From NCBI GenBank assembly GCA_023435895.1, contig JAEZLH010000029.1, positions 124,001 to 188,000 on the forward strand: a stretch of DNA of 64,000 nucleotides, written 5' to 3'. The notes under the pieces were generated by a model. That model did not search any database. It saw nothing but the letters and a program-made list of their open reading frames with translations, and was not told where the DNA came from. Position numbers and translations under genes: made by a program. The DNA comes from Bacillota bacterium (GTDB lineage Bacteria; Bacillota; Clostridia; Lachnospirales; Lachnospiraceae). Each line of letters opens with the position of its first letter. The stretch's first letter is position 1. Positions 7,476 through 16,815 of this stretch are shown here, one piece after another.

Positions 7476-7760
7476 ATTATTCACCTCAACAATTTATTGT
7501 AAACAATCGATAACAATAGCGAAGCTAGATTTGGCTAGTATAACATCAAATGAGGTTCATTAGCTGTACACTTCAATATTTGAAAAGATAAAATCCCCAT
7601 ACAGAATTGCTGAATTCGCCTGCAGCAAAAACATTCATATTTCCATTTATAATGATTTTGTAGAAATTACATTTATATGGTTGTATAGCTGATCAAATAT
7701 ATTAACCTTTTCCCCAGTGGTTTCCCAATTGTAGTCAAAAATATTAACGCCAAATTATAC

Positions 7761-9188
7761 TTAATGAAAGCATCTATCATAAGCAAGATCTATTATTAAC
7801 TGAATCCCTTCATCAGACATATAATTTTTTTCATCACAGGGCAAAATAATCCCATAATCTATTGCTCTTTTAATAATCAAATCAGAAAAATCTCTAGCAC
7901 CTATGTCATCTGCATGTGTTTTACAGATATTGTATAACTCGAGCCAGCTCATTAATTTATCAAAATTAAAACAGTATATAGCATTTTCTTCATTTTTATC
8001 AACTATACTTAAAAATATACTGGAAAGAAATTTATTGACTTCATATAAAAATGCTATTACATTATCTTCTGAATACATATTTTTAAAAGCATCAGTATGC
8101 TCCTTCAGTTTTTGAATTTGTTCAAATAGTTGGTATTCTTCTTTTTCTAAATTACAGTTGTATTTTTCTTTTAGAAACCATTTGTTTCCATAATAAATAA
8201 AGCACTTGCTCATAATAGGCATAATCTTTATTATTGAATTATATTCCGTTGGCGAGAAAAAGTAACTCTTTACGCCGCCCGGTGATTTATTATTATAATG
8301 TATCCAACCAATGCCTTTATGAGGTAAATCGAGCCGTAAACTATATGAATCATAATTATCATATCCGTATAGTATATGTAACCTTGTTGTATTATCGGTC
8401 TGCTTATTTCTCTCCTCATAGTTTTTATGTGTATCTTGATATAATAGATTGACTTGAACAGAAATAACTCGCGCATCTTTTAAGAGAAATCGAATATTAT
8501 CATATAGTTCTTCTGCAATATTATGAATTTGCTCATCATAGAATTTAGAATGCTTTAATATTTGGGAAACTACAATCAAGTACATTGAATTTGCATGAGA
8601 TATGATCTCATAATTAATAATTCTATAGAGTATAGGCAACATATTTCTGTTTTGCTCAAAATAATCGTCAGAGAATATGTACAATTGTAATATATCAATG
8701 TAATAACTAGGATGAAAACTCTCAAATGATTGTGGTGCATATTCTCTTGAAAAGTACTGATTGCAACTACACTCATATGCACCTGAGCATACATTCATCA
8801 TATTCATATTATGAGCTGCGCTTTGATAAATTCTGTAGTTATTTAACAGATCTCCCTTTTCGTTATTATCTTTAATTTTTTGAATACAATTATGAATAAA
8901 ATAATAATTTAGTATACATTCAAATATTTGATAGTCCAGCCAATATTCATTTAAGTCAATTATTTCCCCATTTATCTTTAAGTTTGAATATATAAAATCA
9001 TTGTTTAAGTCTATAGAATTAAGCATTCTTTGAATAATATTTGAATCAATACATATAAAATTTGAAATATCATTCCATTGTGATATATTTAAACCTATTG
9101 GATGAACCCTTAAATATGACGCAATAATACATATAATTGTTTTTTCAAATTCATTAATTTCTCCATCTACTAAATCAAGTGTATGCAA
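7761..9188 (-). CDS. hypothetical protein, about 475 residues
   Basis: A long, Asn/Ile/Tyr-rich soluble protein that I do not recognise. It has no signal peptide and no clear membrane segment. A central stretch (RLHILYGYDNYDSYSLRLDL followed by GIGWIHYNN) might be a small beta-rich domain; the remainder looks helical. Start: AGGAG sits 8 bases before TTG 9186-9188, whereas the upstream in-frame TTG at 9215 lacks an SD. Base composition is very AT-rich even for this region, consistent with acquired DNA. It is divergent from the tyrosine recombinase at 9318. Confidence 0.6.
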   Translation of the reverse strand: MHTLDLVDGEINEFEKTIICIIASYLRVHPIGLNISQWNDISNFICIDSNIIQRMLNSIDLNNDFIYSNLKINGEIIDLNEYWLDYQIFECILNYYFIHNCIQKIKDNNEKGDLLNNYRIYQSAAHNMNMMNVCSGAYECSCNQYFSREYAPQSFESFHPSYYIDILQLYIFSDDYFEQNRNMLPILYRIINYEIISHANSMYLIVVSQILKHSKFYDEQIHNIAEELYDNIRFLLKDARVISVQVNLLYQDTHKNYEERNKQTDNTTRLHILYGYDNYDSYSLRLDLPHKGIGWIHYNNKSPGGVKSYFFSPTEYNSIIKIMPIMSKCFIYYGNKWFLKEKYNCNLEKEEYQLFEQIQKLKEHTDAFKNMYSEDNVIAFLYEVNKFLSSIFLSIVDKNEENAIYCFNFDKLMSWLELYNICKTHADDIGARDFSDLIIKRAIDYGIILPCDEKNYMSDEGIQLIIDLAYDRCFH

Positions 9189-9317
9189 AGTATTTCTCCT
9201 ATCACTCGTATTCAAAATCCATATATCCTAACAACAGCTTAGCTTCACATTATTCCGCAAACATGATTGTGTTATACAATGCGAATTTGGCAATACTCCT
9301 AAAAAGGAGTTGACCCG

Positions 9318-10247
9318 ATGCAATCAAACAAAACATGTAAATTAGTTGAACAGTACTTAGCTTATCTCGTAACAATTAAAGGTCGTAGTAAGAACACCAT
9401 ACTGGAATATCGTTTGGATCTTTTACAATTCTTTCACTTTATTGATGTTAGCCGATCCAAAGAGCATGTAGATTTTCAATATGTAAATATTAAATTCATT
9501 GATTCTATTACACTTGGTGATATGTATGCATTTCTAGCCTATTGTCAAGAAACCCTTAATTCGTCACCTGGTACGAGGACAAGGAAAATTGTTTCCATTC
9601 GTCAGTTCTGGAAGTATCTTAAAACCAAAGCACATCTTATAAATAATAACATTGCCGAAGAATTAGAAACCCCTAAACAGCCTAAGCGAATAGTCAGATG
9701 CCTGACGCTGGAAGAATCGGTACGTTTACTAATCGAATCAAGCTCAAGTTCTGTTCGTGATAATTGCATTATTACAATCTTTCTGAACTGTGCGTTGCGG
9801 TTATCAGAACTAGCATCAATAAATCTCGATCAGGTCAACTCTGATGTATTATCCGTTATAGGCAAGGGAAATAAGGAACGGAAAATTTTCATTACTCCAG
9901 CTGTAAAACAATCGATTACATGGATCACCATACGAAATTCTATAGCTGTTGATAGCAATGCTCTTTTTATTTCACGTAATGGAAAGCGCTTGTCAACTAG
10001 ATCCATACAAAACGTAGTAAAAAAGCATATTGGTGCTGCTGGGATAAATCCAGAAGGTTTGTCCACACATAAACTCAGGCATACCGCAGCTACCCTAACG
10101 TACAAATACGGGCGTGTAGACATTCGTTCTTTGCAGCAACTTCTCGGACATGAAAGTATTGCAATAGCGGAGATCTATACACATGTAGATGAAAGTCAAT
10201 TACAAACTGCTGTAAATTCCAATCCTTTAGCAATGATGTTCAACTGA
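9318..10247 (+). CDS. tyrosine recombinase (XerC/D-like integrase)
   Basis: 309 residues with the standard two-domain layout. An N-terminal SAM-like core-binding domain covers about 1-105 (KGRSKNTILEYRLDLLQFF). The catalytic domain follows with Arg161 (ALRLSEL), a beta-hairpin Lys at 183 or 186 (GKGNKERK), His251 and Arg254 (HKLRH), His278 (LLGH) and the nucleophile Tyr287 (IYTHV). All catalytic residues are present, so it is probably active. It lacks the extra helix that marks integron IntI enzymes. AAAAGGAG precedes the ATG. It is the only plus-strand gene in the 6.6-35 kb accessory region, and a copy of the junction repeat begins 15 bp after its stop. Confidence 0.9.
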   Translation: MQSNKTCKLVEQYLAYLVTIKGRSKNTILEYRLDLLQFFHFIDVSRSKEHVDFQYVNIKFIDSITLGDMYAFLAYCQETLNSSPGTRTRKIVSIRQFWKYLKTKAHLINNNIAEELETPKQPKRIVRCLTLEESVRLLIESSSSSVRDNCIITIFLNCALRLSELASINLDQVNSDVLSVIGKGNKERKIFITPAVKQSITWITIRNSIAVDSNALFISRNGKRLSTRSIQNVVKKHIGAAGINPEGLSTHKLRHTAATLTYKYGRVDIRSLQQLLGHESIAIAEIYTHVDESQLQTAVNSNPLAMMFN

Positions 10248-10261
10248 ACATCATTGCTTTC

Positions 10262-10277
10262 TAAACATAATGGGAAG
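10262..10277 (-). repeat. junction repeat site 2 (TAAACATAATGGGAAG)
   Basis: Identical over 16 bp to sites 1 and 7. It sits between the recombinase stop (10247) and the 3' end of the SseB gene (10296), so it may be a recombination substrate of the adjacent enzyme. Confidence 0.7.
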
Positions 10278-10295
10278 TAATGACCATTAAAAACC

Positions 10296-11501
10296 TTATC
10301 CGAAAATCCCAAATTTCTTTTTCTTATAAAATGGCTCTACTTTCTCAACTGCATCTTTTCCAAAGCTACTTGATAAGGGAACAAAATCAAGGAATTTGCC
10401 ATTAGAAAAAGGACCTCCGGCATTAGCAATGCCACTAAAAACTTCATTTTTATCACCCGAGAAGTCAACAACAATAAGATAACTTTGCTCATTGTCTTTC
10501 ATCATTAATCTCAGATATGCCACATTAACATTCTTATTGGTTTTAAGATATTTACAGATTGCATCAATCATCTCTTGAGGATATTCTGTTGGCTCTCCAA
10601 GCATAACCTTTGTATCTTTCTCTGCTACCTGCTCTTTTATAACTGTAATTTGAGGTGAGCCTTTTGCTACACTTTCAATATCACTAAGCATATCTTTCGT
10701 TAACATAATATTTACTCCATATGGATTAATCGATATGCCATCAGCCTTATCAATAAAATATTTAATCTCTTCAAAGGTCACAATATTACCACTATACTTT
10801 TGCTCTTTATCAAATCTTCTGAATTCATTCCAGTCAGTAAAAAACGGATAAAAGCTTTTATATTCTGAATTCGTTATTAATGGGAATTTCATAATGCTAT
10901 TTTCCTTTACAACACATTCTCCGTTATCTTTATTTGTTTTCTCCATATTCATTTTACTTGCATCCAGAGGCATAAGATATTTTGCATAATATATTTCCTT
11001 GAACATATTTTCTTCCATATCACGAGTAACTTTTTTTGTACTCAACCCCTGAAAGAAATGGTTGGCGGTACAAACTAATGTAGGATTCAATATAGGCCTG
11101 CTTATTTCGGGAACATCTAAAAAATCCGGTTTATCTATTACATCCAACAAACTCATAACCAAATGAGTCTGACCGTTGTCAATTACAAGCGTTTCAAAAC
11201 CGCTTCTATACAAATCGCCAAACGTTAACATTCTTTGCTCTACCTTGTCTTCAATAGGTTTCACTAATATCTGTTGCTGTAACATATAATCTTGATATTC
11301 ATCGTAGTATTTTTTCTCTGTAAATATGTAACATGCCGGTTTACCATTCTCAAAGTCAAGATAGAAATTATTTGTGTATGGACTATATGATAGCCATAAT
11401 AATTCTTCCATTTTAATACGTTCAATTATTTCAGTATATGCGTGCTTGTCTTTAGATGAATCAAACTTTTTAATGAACTGTTGAATTGTTTCCATAAACA
11501 C
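10296..11501 (-). CDS. SseB-family protein
   Basis: 401 residues. The middle (PLITNSEYKSFYPFFTDWNE to GISINPYGVNIMLTKDML, about 208-275) matches the SseB N-terminal domain. The final part (EYPQEMIDAICKYLKT to SGIANAGGPFSNGKFLDFVP and FYKKKKFGIF) matches the SseB C-terminal domain. The first 150 residues look like another copy of the N-terminal fold (YLDFENGKPACYIFTEKKYY). SseB-type proteins are cytosolic and were named from enhanced serine sensitivity; their biochemical role is unclear. The GTG start at 11501 or the ATG two codons later are both possible. A single-gene unit. Confidence 0.8.
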   Translation of the reverse strand: MFMETIQQFIKKFDSSKDKHAYTEIIERIKMEELLWLSYSPYTNNFYLDFENGKPACYIFTEKKYYDEYQDYMLQQQILVKPIEDKVEQRMLTFGDLYRSGFETLVIDNGQTHLVMSLLDVIDKPDFLDVPEISRPILNPTLVCTANHFFQGLSTKKVTRDMEENMFKEIYYAKYLMPLDASKMNMEKTNKDNGECVVKENSIMKFPLITNSEYKSFYPFFTDWNEFRRFDKEQKYSGNIVTFEEIKYFIDKADGISINPYGVNIMLTKDMLSDIESVAKGSPQITVIKEQVAEKDTKVMLGEPTEYPQEMIDAICKYLKTNKNVNVAYLRLMMKDNEQSYLIVVDFSGDKNEVFSGIANAGGPFSNGKFLDFVPLSSSFGKDAVEKVEPFYKKKKFGIFG

Positions 11502-11562
11502 CCAATCCTTTTCCTTTTATTTTAGTTCCATAGAGAGTAAGCAAAGACCTTTTATAAGTTAA

Positions 11563-12426
11563 TTAAGCATTGAGTATCCTTTCTGCAAAAATCACCTTAT
11601 CCAAGTTTACCAGTTCGCCATCCTCAGCCATCCAACACTCTGCCATAGCCATTTCTATATAAAATGTTTCCTTTATAATTTTTGTAGGAATACCAAGCTT
11701 TTCTCCAATCACTGTTATAGCATAAATGATTTTATCAAACAGCTTTTTATCTAACTCATCCTCCATCTCATTTAATAAGAACCGAGGGATATCAAAAATC
11801 GAATCCCCTATAACCCCCTTCGGATCAATTAAGGTATAACCGTTCTGGTTATTCCGTAGAATATTATAGTGATGCAAATCACCATGCAGAAGTAATTTGC
11901 GCGGATAAAGGGTAAAAAGCTCCTTGCAGATGTCCTCCGCCTTATGCATATGCATACATAATTCTTTATGATCTTCTCTGGTTTCTATGTATCTGGTTGC
12001 CTTACTCACCCAGTCATAATAAGTGGGAAACTTGTACTTCATAGAGGGCTTGATATGAAGCCCTTTATGGATTGAACCAAATACCTCCAGACGCCTGTCC
12101 AGAGATTCTTCTTTGATTAACTCTGTTCCCGGTTGTACCTGTTCTTCAATAAGAATTCCATTTACAAGATCCGCCCCATATATCTTACAAAAATATCTGC
12201 CATTATATTCTGATAAAGTATTAAATTCATCTTCAATGACTTTTACTGTATTTCGTTTTTTAATTATTACATTCCCATATTGTTCTGAGTGTGCTTTCAA
12301 GACACAACTTTCTCGTCCATTATCTATTAATTCAATATGAGTTAATCTCCATTTTTTGGCGTATGAATCAATTTCTGATTTTACGCTGTTATAATAAGAC
12401 GACTCATCTTCCGCTTTATTATCCAT
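11563..12426 (-). CDS. aminoglycoside/hydroxyurea phosphotransferase-family kinase
   Basis: About 287 residues with an APH/protein-kinase-like fold. The catalytic loop LLHGDLHHYNIL lies near residue 180, and the metal-binding IDPKGVIGDSIFDIPRFL follows. The IDPKG form is typical of the APH(6)/hydroxyurea kinase family. The N-lobe contains VIIKKRN (the ATP-site lysine) and DEFNTLSEYNG. It could inactivate streptomycin-like compounds or phosphorylate another small molecule; resistance is not demonstrated. ATG 12424-12426 is chosen, with AAGGAG 9 bases upstream. It is separated from SseB by about 60 bp with no shared signals. Confidence 0.85.
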   Translation of the reverse strand: MDNKAEDESSYYNSVKSEIDSYAKKWRLTHIELIDNGRESCVLKAHSEQYGNVIIKKRNTVKVIEDEFNTLSEYNGRYFCKIYGADLVNGILIEEQVQPGTELIKEESLDRRLEVFGSIHKGLHIKPSMKYKFPTYYDWVSKATRYIETREDHKELCMHMHKAEDICKELFTLYPRKLLLHGDLHHYNILRNNQNGYTLIDPKGVIGDSIFDIPRFLLNEMEDELDKKLFDKIIYAITVIGEKLGIPTKIIKETFYIEMAMAECWMAEDGELVNLDKVIFAERILNA

Positions 12427-12497
12427 AATCATTTTCTCCTTAACAGTTAGTTAAAGTATAAAGTAACCTTAGTGAATTATTGCGATGTCTTTCCTTA

Positions 12498-12524
12498 TTG
12501 AACCAGCTGCGTGATTTGGTTCAA
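12498..12524. repeat. short hairpin between genes
   Basis: Perfect 8-bp arms TTGAACCA (12498-12505) and TGGTTCAA (12517-12524) with an 11-base loop, just past the stop of the TIR-like gene. No T-tract, so it is not a standard terminator. It lies where other units carry the junction repeat. Confidence 0.45.
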
Positions 12525-12546
12525 GTTAGATTTAAACAACCCCGAA

Positions 12547-13731
12547 TTATTGTATCAAATAGTAATCTGGGTTTAAAATAAATTCGCTATCGGTTATATC
12601 TAGCCATCGCTGACAAATACCTATAAAACGATACAGTATATCACTGCATTTATTAATATCATCTTTTTTAAACCTAAAAAATTTTTTTAATAGATCAGAG
12701 CCATTTGTGCGATCAATGGGATATTGTGTCGTATTTATTACTCTCCCTCCATGAGCATCAATGTATTTACGTCCTTCTTTATCAAATGTTTCCAAAATAA
12801 TATATGAATTTTGGGGATTAGTAGGATTTATTGATTCCCCCAATATTGCAACATAATTGTCACATAATTTTCCATTAACAACTTCGAGAGGATAATAAGG
12901 ATTACGCTCAGAAATCAAATACACATAACTTCGAATCCATTCAATAGCTTCCAGAACAGTATAGGTCCATTCACGCGAGAAATACGATGATGATAAAATC
13001 TCTTTTAAAACTTCTCGCAATTCCAAGCTAGTTTGGTAATAATTATTAAGTACAATAAAGCCAGGAAACTCAGCGTGTCCAATTTTGTCAGTTACTGTTG
13101 ATGATTCTAATTGTAAAAACCCTTTAACACCAGTTAAGCCATCGCTCATTGATACTGTTCCAAAAAGCATATTTGAAAGTTGTTTACATATGTCAAGTAA
13201 GTTTTTATCTATACGTCCTTTCATATAATCATTCAAAGGGTTAAAAAGTTTACCTGCAACAAAAAGATTCTTTATATTAACCATAAGTATTTGGGATATT
13301 CGTTTTTCCTCCGCTTTTCCTTTTTCAGGTTCAAACACCGTTATTCTCTTTTGCCGAAGATCAAACGGCAAATCTTCTATTTTCCCCGTATTACCATCAA
13401 ATAGGCAAATTACACGATCCCACCCAAGTTTGCTCACCGCATAACCTAATTCAATTAAAACATTTGGATTTGGCGTTTTTTTTGATTCACAAGATGAGTT
13501 GATAATGCTCACATCGCAAACAAACAAAACACATTTGTCAATTTTCTCAAAGATAGTTTGCGTAATATCAGGACTACCGTTTTGTCCTGCTGTATCACGA
13601 TCATAATCCATATAAAGATTTGCGCTTTGCTCTAATTCACCAATCGCACTTATTAAACATCTTTGAATAAAATATCGATGCTTGTTAGGTTCGACATCAC
13701 TCTGCCAAGAATAAAAAATTGTTCGAGACAT
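12547..13731 (-). CDS. TIR-like / predicted nucleotide-binding domain protein
   Basis: 394 residues. The N-terminus matches the FYSWQSD-type TIR-like domain: IFYSWQSD (5-12), an FIQRCLISAI helix, YDRDTAGQNGSPDI (43-56), VLFVCDVS and PNPNVLIELGYA (87-98, with the conserved Glu), then LPFDLRQKRITVF. The rest (about 170-394) is an unassigned helical domain. Proteins with this domain often act in phage defence as NAD-processing or nucleotide-sensing effectors; here that is inference. The SD (AGGGAG) and ATG are clear. It is a single minus-strand gene with its own promoter-leader repeat (13812-13883). Confidence 0.75.
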   Translation of the reverse strand: MSRTIFYSWQSDVEPNKHRYFIQRCLISAIGELEQSANLYMDYDRDTAGQNGSPDITQTIFEKIDKCVLFVCDVSIINSSCESKKTPNPNVLIELGYAVSKLGWDRVICLFDGNTGKIEDLPFDLRQKRITVFEPEKGKAEEKRISQILMVNIKNLFVAGKLFNPLNDYMKGRIDKNLLDICKQLSNMLFGTVSMSDGLTGVKGFLQLESSTVTDKIGHAEFPGFIVLNNYYQTSLELREVLKEILSSSYFSREWTYTVLEAIEWIRSYVYLISERNPYYPLEVVNGKLCDNYVAILGESINPTNPQNSYIILETFDKEGRKYIDAHGGRVINTTQYPIDRTNGSDLLKKFFRFKKDDINKCSDILYRFIGICQRWLDITDSEFILNPDYYLIQ

Positions 13732-13811
13732 ATAATTACTCCCTTAACTAATTTTCTTGTTATCTTCCATAACTCTACAGATCAATACATACTGTGTGCG
13801 TAGAATCCACA

Positions 13812-13883
13812 ACTTCCCATTATTGCTATAATAGACAATCCAATTTTCGTAAAGACATATCTTTGTTTTACATTATAATACAA
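13812..13883 (-). promoter_or_regulatory. leader/promoter repeat, copy L1
   Basis: On the minus strand TATAAT (13872-13877) sits inside a 23-bp block (13861-13883) that recurs exactly at 31039-31061. About 45 bp downstream ATTATAGCAATAAT also recurs. Here it runs on into ATAATGGGAAGTTGTGG, the junction-repeat core in opposite orientation. It lies upstream of the TIR-like gene and probably contains its promoter; no good -35 is visible. Confidence 0.55.
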
Positions 13884-13952
13884 TTACAACCAAAAATCCA
13901 TATTATCCCTTATTATTAATTTATAAAATCCGCAGAAAATGGCATAAAAAAC

Positions 13953-13989
13953 AGAGGTAAAAATTTTATATTTTTTAACATTTACCTCT
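13953..13989 (-). terminator. rho-independent terminator of the RCC1-like gene
   Basis: 9-bp perfect arms AGAGGTAAA (13953-13961) and TTTACCTCT (13981-13989). On the minus strand the stem is followed by G and six T. It lies about 130 bp after the ancestral stop of the minus-strand lipoprotein gene. Confidence 0.65.
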
Positions 13990-14023
13990 AACAATTTTGC
14001 AAACTTTAACTACTCATATCAAA

Positions 14024-14089
14024 AGAGATTAACCAGTAAATCCTTCACATTTAAAAATCTTATACTAAATGACATACTGGTTAATCTCT
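14024..14089. repeat. 15-bp perfect inverted repeat
   Basis: AGAGATTAACCAGTA (14024-14038) is exactly complementary to 14075-14089, with a 36-base AT-rich loop. It has no T-tract. It stands within the 388-bp gap 13732-14119, which otherwise holds only the L1 leader and the terminator. Confidence 0.6.
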
Positions 14090-14119
14090 ATGTAATTGCA
14101 TCTTTTCAATTGATTTAAG

Positions 14120-15423
14120 CTATTTCTCAATATTCACCCTAGGCACATACAGCTGATTAACCCTCGAAATATCGAGTATAATATCATCATCTATTTCTCC
14201 TGCAACTACAAGCATACCATCTGATTTTAAACCTATGGTAATCCAATCTCCTGCTGCAATTGCTACAATATCTCTCCAGCCAACACATCTAATTGCTTAT
14301 TTACGTCGCTACCAGTAGCAACTACCGTTCCATCGCGCTTAAGTCCCAACAGAGTACTATTACTTTTGGAGATAGCGATGATATCCTTCCAGTCGGACAC
14401 ATCAAAAATATTGTGAGTAGTAATGCCTTTCACTTTATCAGTAGATACAACTACTGTTCCATCATATTTAAGTCCTGCGATAGAACCTACCTCATCGGCT
14501 GAAATGGAAGCTATATCCGTCCAACCACCAATCTCATCATACATATAACCATATTCAGGGTTGTCTATTTTATTAGAATCCGCAACATATACTGTACCAT
14601 CTCTTTTTAATGCACCAATTCTTGATTGCCCTATTATGACATCCGTAACATCCTTCCATGTGGAACTATGGTCTTGTAAAAACTCTTGTTTGCCATCACT
14701 ACCCTTTGAAGCCTGTACATAGATTTTACCCTTTTTCGATAATAAAACATAATTATCAAAATCGGTAGCTATTACTGACAAATTCGTATACAATTTTAAC
14801 TGATCAACAATATATGTGTATTGTGGATCCGTCCCTTTCGTTGAATGGATGACTCCATTCTTATCCAATGCATCCAATCGGTCAAATGCACAAGAAATAC
14901 TCTTTATATTTTTCCACTTAGTGGCTTCCCCATACTGATAATATTTAAAATTAGCATCGTCAATTATTACTTTTACTTTCCCATTCTTATCAATAGCAGC
15001 CACACCAACACCTAAATTTGCAATATAGGAACCAGAAATAATATAACGAAGTTGCTCCAGTAAATCTTTCGCTTGCTCGTTATTCTTGATTTCAGATAAC
15101 AATCCAATTGCTTGGGGATATTTTTTGTCCTGAATAAGGGCAATTCCTTCCTTAAGTTTTTCTTCATCACTTTTAGGACTGTCTGGCAGCTCTTTTACAC
15201 CAGTTACTTTAGGCTTTACTGTAACTGTTACATTACTAGGAATCGGGTTGATCGTTTCCTTATCATCCTTTTGTCCGATTAATTGAGGATTTTCTGTGAT
15301 AGTCACATTACTAGGAAGCGGGTCGATAGTCTCCTTATCAATATCTTGTACTTTGTCGCAGCCTCCGAGTAGGCAGACTGCGCTAATTACAAGGGTATAT
15401 TTTAATTTAACAAAGCTAATCAT
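14120..15423 (-). pseudogene. lipoprotein with RCC1-like beta-propeller repeats, frameshifted near the 3' end
   Basis: The N-terminus is a lipoprotein signal with lipobox LLGGC. Two near-identical stretches follow (DKETIDPLPSNVTIT and DKETINPIPSNVTVT), then a short helical segment (EEKLKEGIALIQDKKYPQAI), then repeated blades of the form W-x-D-I-x-A-I-S...GLKRDGTV. The first frame stops at 14263 after LDVLAGEIL. In the next frame the propeller continues as GWRDIVAIAAGDWITIGLKS to a stop at 14120-14122. A frameshift near 14280 has therefore removed the last blade. Exported protein of unknown ligand; truncation may or may not abolish function. Confidence 0.75.
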
Positions 15424-15701
15424 TGGTGTGATCTCCTTCTTAATAAATTAAATCGATGCATAGGAATTCTGTATAGAAGCGATCTGTTACGCGTAGTTTT
15501 ATGGTTCCCATTGTTTTATTAGAAACGCAGCAGCTTAATCCAGCATGATCTAAATTAGCTTTATAGGCTGCTCAAAACAAACTATATTCCTTTTAATTTA
15601 TAGCAATATCATCATGGTATTGGTTAGCGTTTTCATTTATACACGAGCCTTACTTGAGCCTCGATAGCTATCTTTCCTTACATATATTTGGACTTGCATA
15701 G

Positions 15702-16079
15702 TTATTCATAATCAATTTTATAGATATCATCCTCTTGTTCACTGCCAGACAAGGTAATCTCAACATAGTTTTCAAACCATTTTACATGTATATTATGTTC
15801 ACCTGCCCTTGCCCCATCATCATTAATATAATATTTAAATGATTTTACTACCTTCTTAACATCATCAAGAAGTGTTATTTTTATCTGAGTACTCCCAAAG
15901 GGCCATTCTGGTGCTCCAACTGCTTGAAATACAACATTGTACTGATTTGTTGGATTCGTATATTCCGAAACCTTTGTTACCTTATACTCGGTATCATAAA
16001 TATACTTAGCTATGAGACAGCCAAATATTATAACCAACATCACTATAAAGGTTAGAATTGTTCTTATTCCTTGCTTCAA
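15702..16079 (-). CDS. hypothetical membrane-anchored protein
   Basis: 125 residues with one N-terminal transmembrane helix (about 7-28) and an extracytoplasmic beta-rich domain: SEYTNPTNQYNVVFQAVGAP, GSTQIKITLLDD, then VKWFENYVEITLSG. The layout resembles small DUF5412-like proteins, an assignment I hold weakly. It uses a TTG start with an upstream GGGG. The gap 15424-15701 before it contains no gene; a weak TTCCCATTGTT resembling the junction core occurs near 15510. Confidence 0.6.
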   Translation of the reverse strand: MKQGIRTILTFIVMLVIIFGCLIAKYIYDTEYKVTKVSEYTNPTNQYNVVFQAVGAPEWPFGSTQIKITLLDDVKKVVKSFKYYINDDGARAGEHNIHVKWFENYVEITLSGSEQEDDIYKIDYE

Positions 16080-16200
16080 TGTTTTTTACCCCTAATCCTG
16101 ATTCTCACCAAAAAGTTTATGAAAGGCCTCTACAATGAGTTTTATCTGTAATTCTACCCTTAAAAACAAGTTCCTTTGTTATAGATTTCTTGACAACAAT

Positions 16201-16746
16201 TTACCTAAAATCACCATTAATACTTTCCTCCGCTAAATCTTTCGCAATTCTAATTGCTTCTTCTCGATTTAAAGCAGGCGCACTAAAAAACAATCCATTC
16301 TCTGCATCCCAAGTATAAGATTTAATATTTGCATAATCCGTGGCACTACCGATTTCCTCATAAATGCAGATTAGGATCTTCTTAAAATCGGACGAACAAT
16401 AAATCGTCCCAAGAGGATCTTGAGTTGCATTTCCTCCTACAACATTTTGGTATAGTAAAAATGATTTGTTGTCATGAAACTCTAAGGAAACCTTCGAATC
16501 TGCTAACGTAAAATCCCTGTTATCTAATTCTATTCTTCCTGAGAAAGTATCCTTTTTAAAGAGATATCGTTTATAATCTCCTTTTATAGTGATGGTCACC
16601 TTCTCAATATATTTACTTTCACCTATTTTACATTGCGCACCGTTTATTGTGGTGTTAATACGGCTCTTCCATGGGAGGACATACAATATTAATAAGACTA
16701 TTAGAATCCCACCGCAAACCAAACCGATTTTTTTTATCCATCTCAT
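16201..16746 (-). CDS. hypothetical membrane-anchored protein
   Basis: About 181 residues. One N-terminal membrane helix (about 6-23) is followed by a soluble extracytoplasmic domain with alternating strands (KVTITIKGDYKRYLFKKDTF, KVSLEFHDNKSF) and a C-terminal helix (NREEAIRIAKDLAEESI). No family recognised. Start at ATG 16744-16746: AAAGGAG lies 8 bases upstream, whereas a TTG six codons earlier would include that SD in the gene. Similar proteins are common near ABC exporters, but no link is shown. Confidence 0.6.
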   Translation of the reverse strand: MRWIKKIGLVCGGILIVLLILYVLPWKSRINTTINGAQCKIGESKYIEKVTITIKGDYKRYLFKKDTFSGRIELDNRDFTLADSKVSLEFHDNKSFLLYQNVVGGNATQDPLGTIYCSSDFKKILICIYEEIGSATDYANIKSYTWDAENGLFFSAPALNREEAIRIAKDLAEESINGDFR

Positions 16747-16815
16747 TATTGCAGCTCCTTTCAAAGCTTCTTAGATGAAGGGATAGTTTATGCTACTGTC
16801 CATTAAATATTAACC

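Noticed and set aside
9318..10247. Calling the recombinase an integron integrase (IntI)
   Set aside because: The IntI-specific inserted helix between the catalytic boxes is absent; the protein reads as XerC/D-like. Only an integron-like role is proposed.
12498..12524. A tRNA because of the GGTTCAA-like arm
   Set aside because: No cloverleaf, acceptor or anticodon arm can be built around it.
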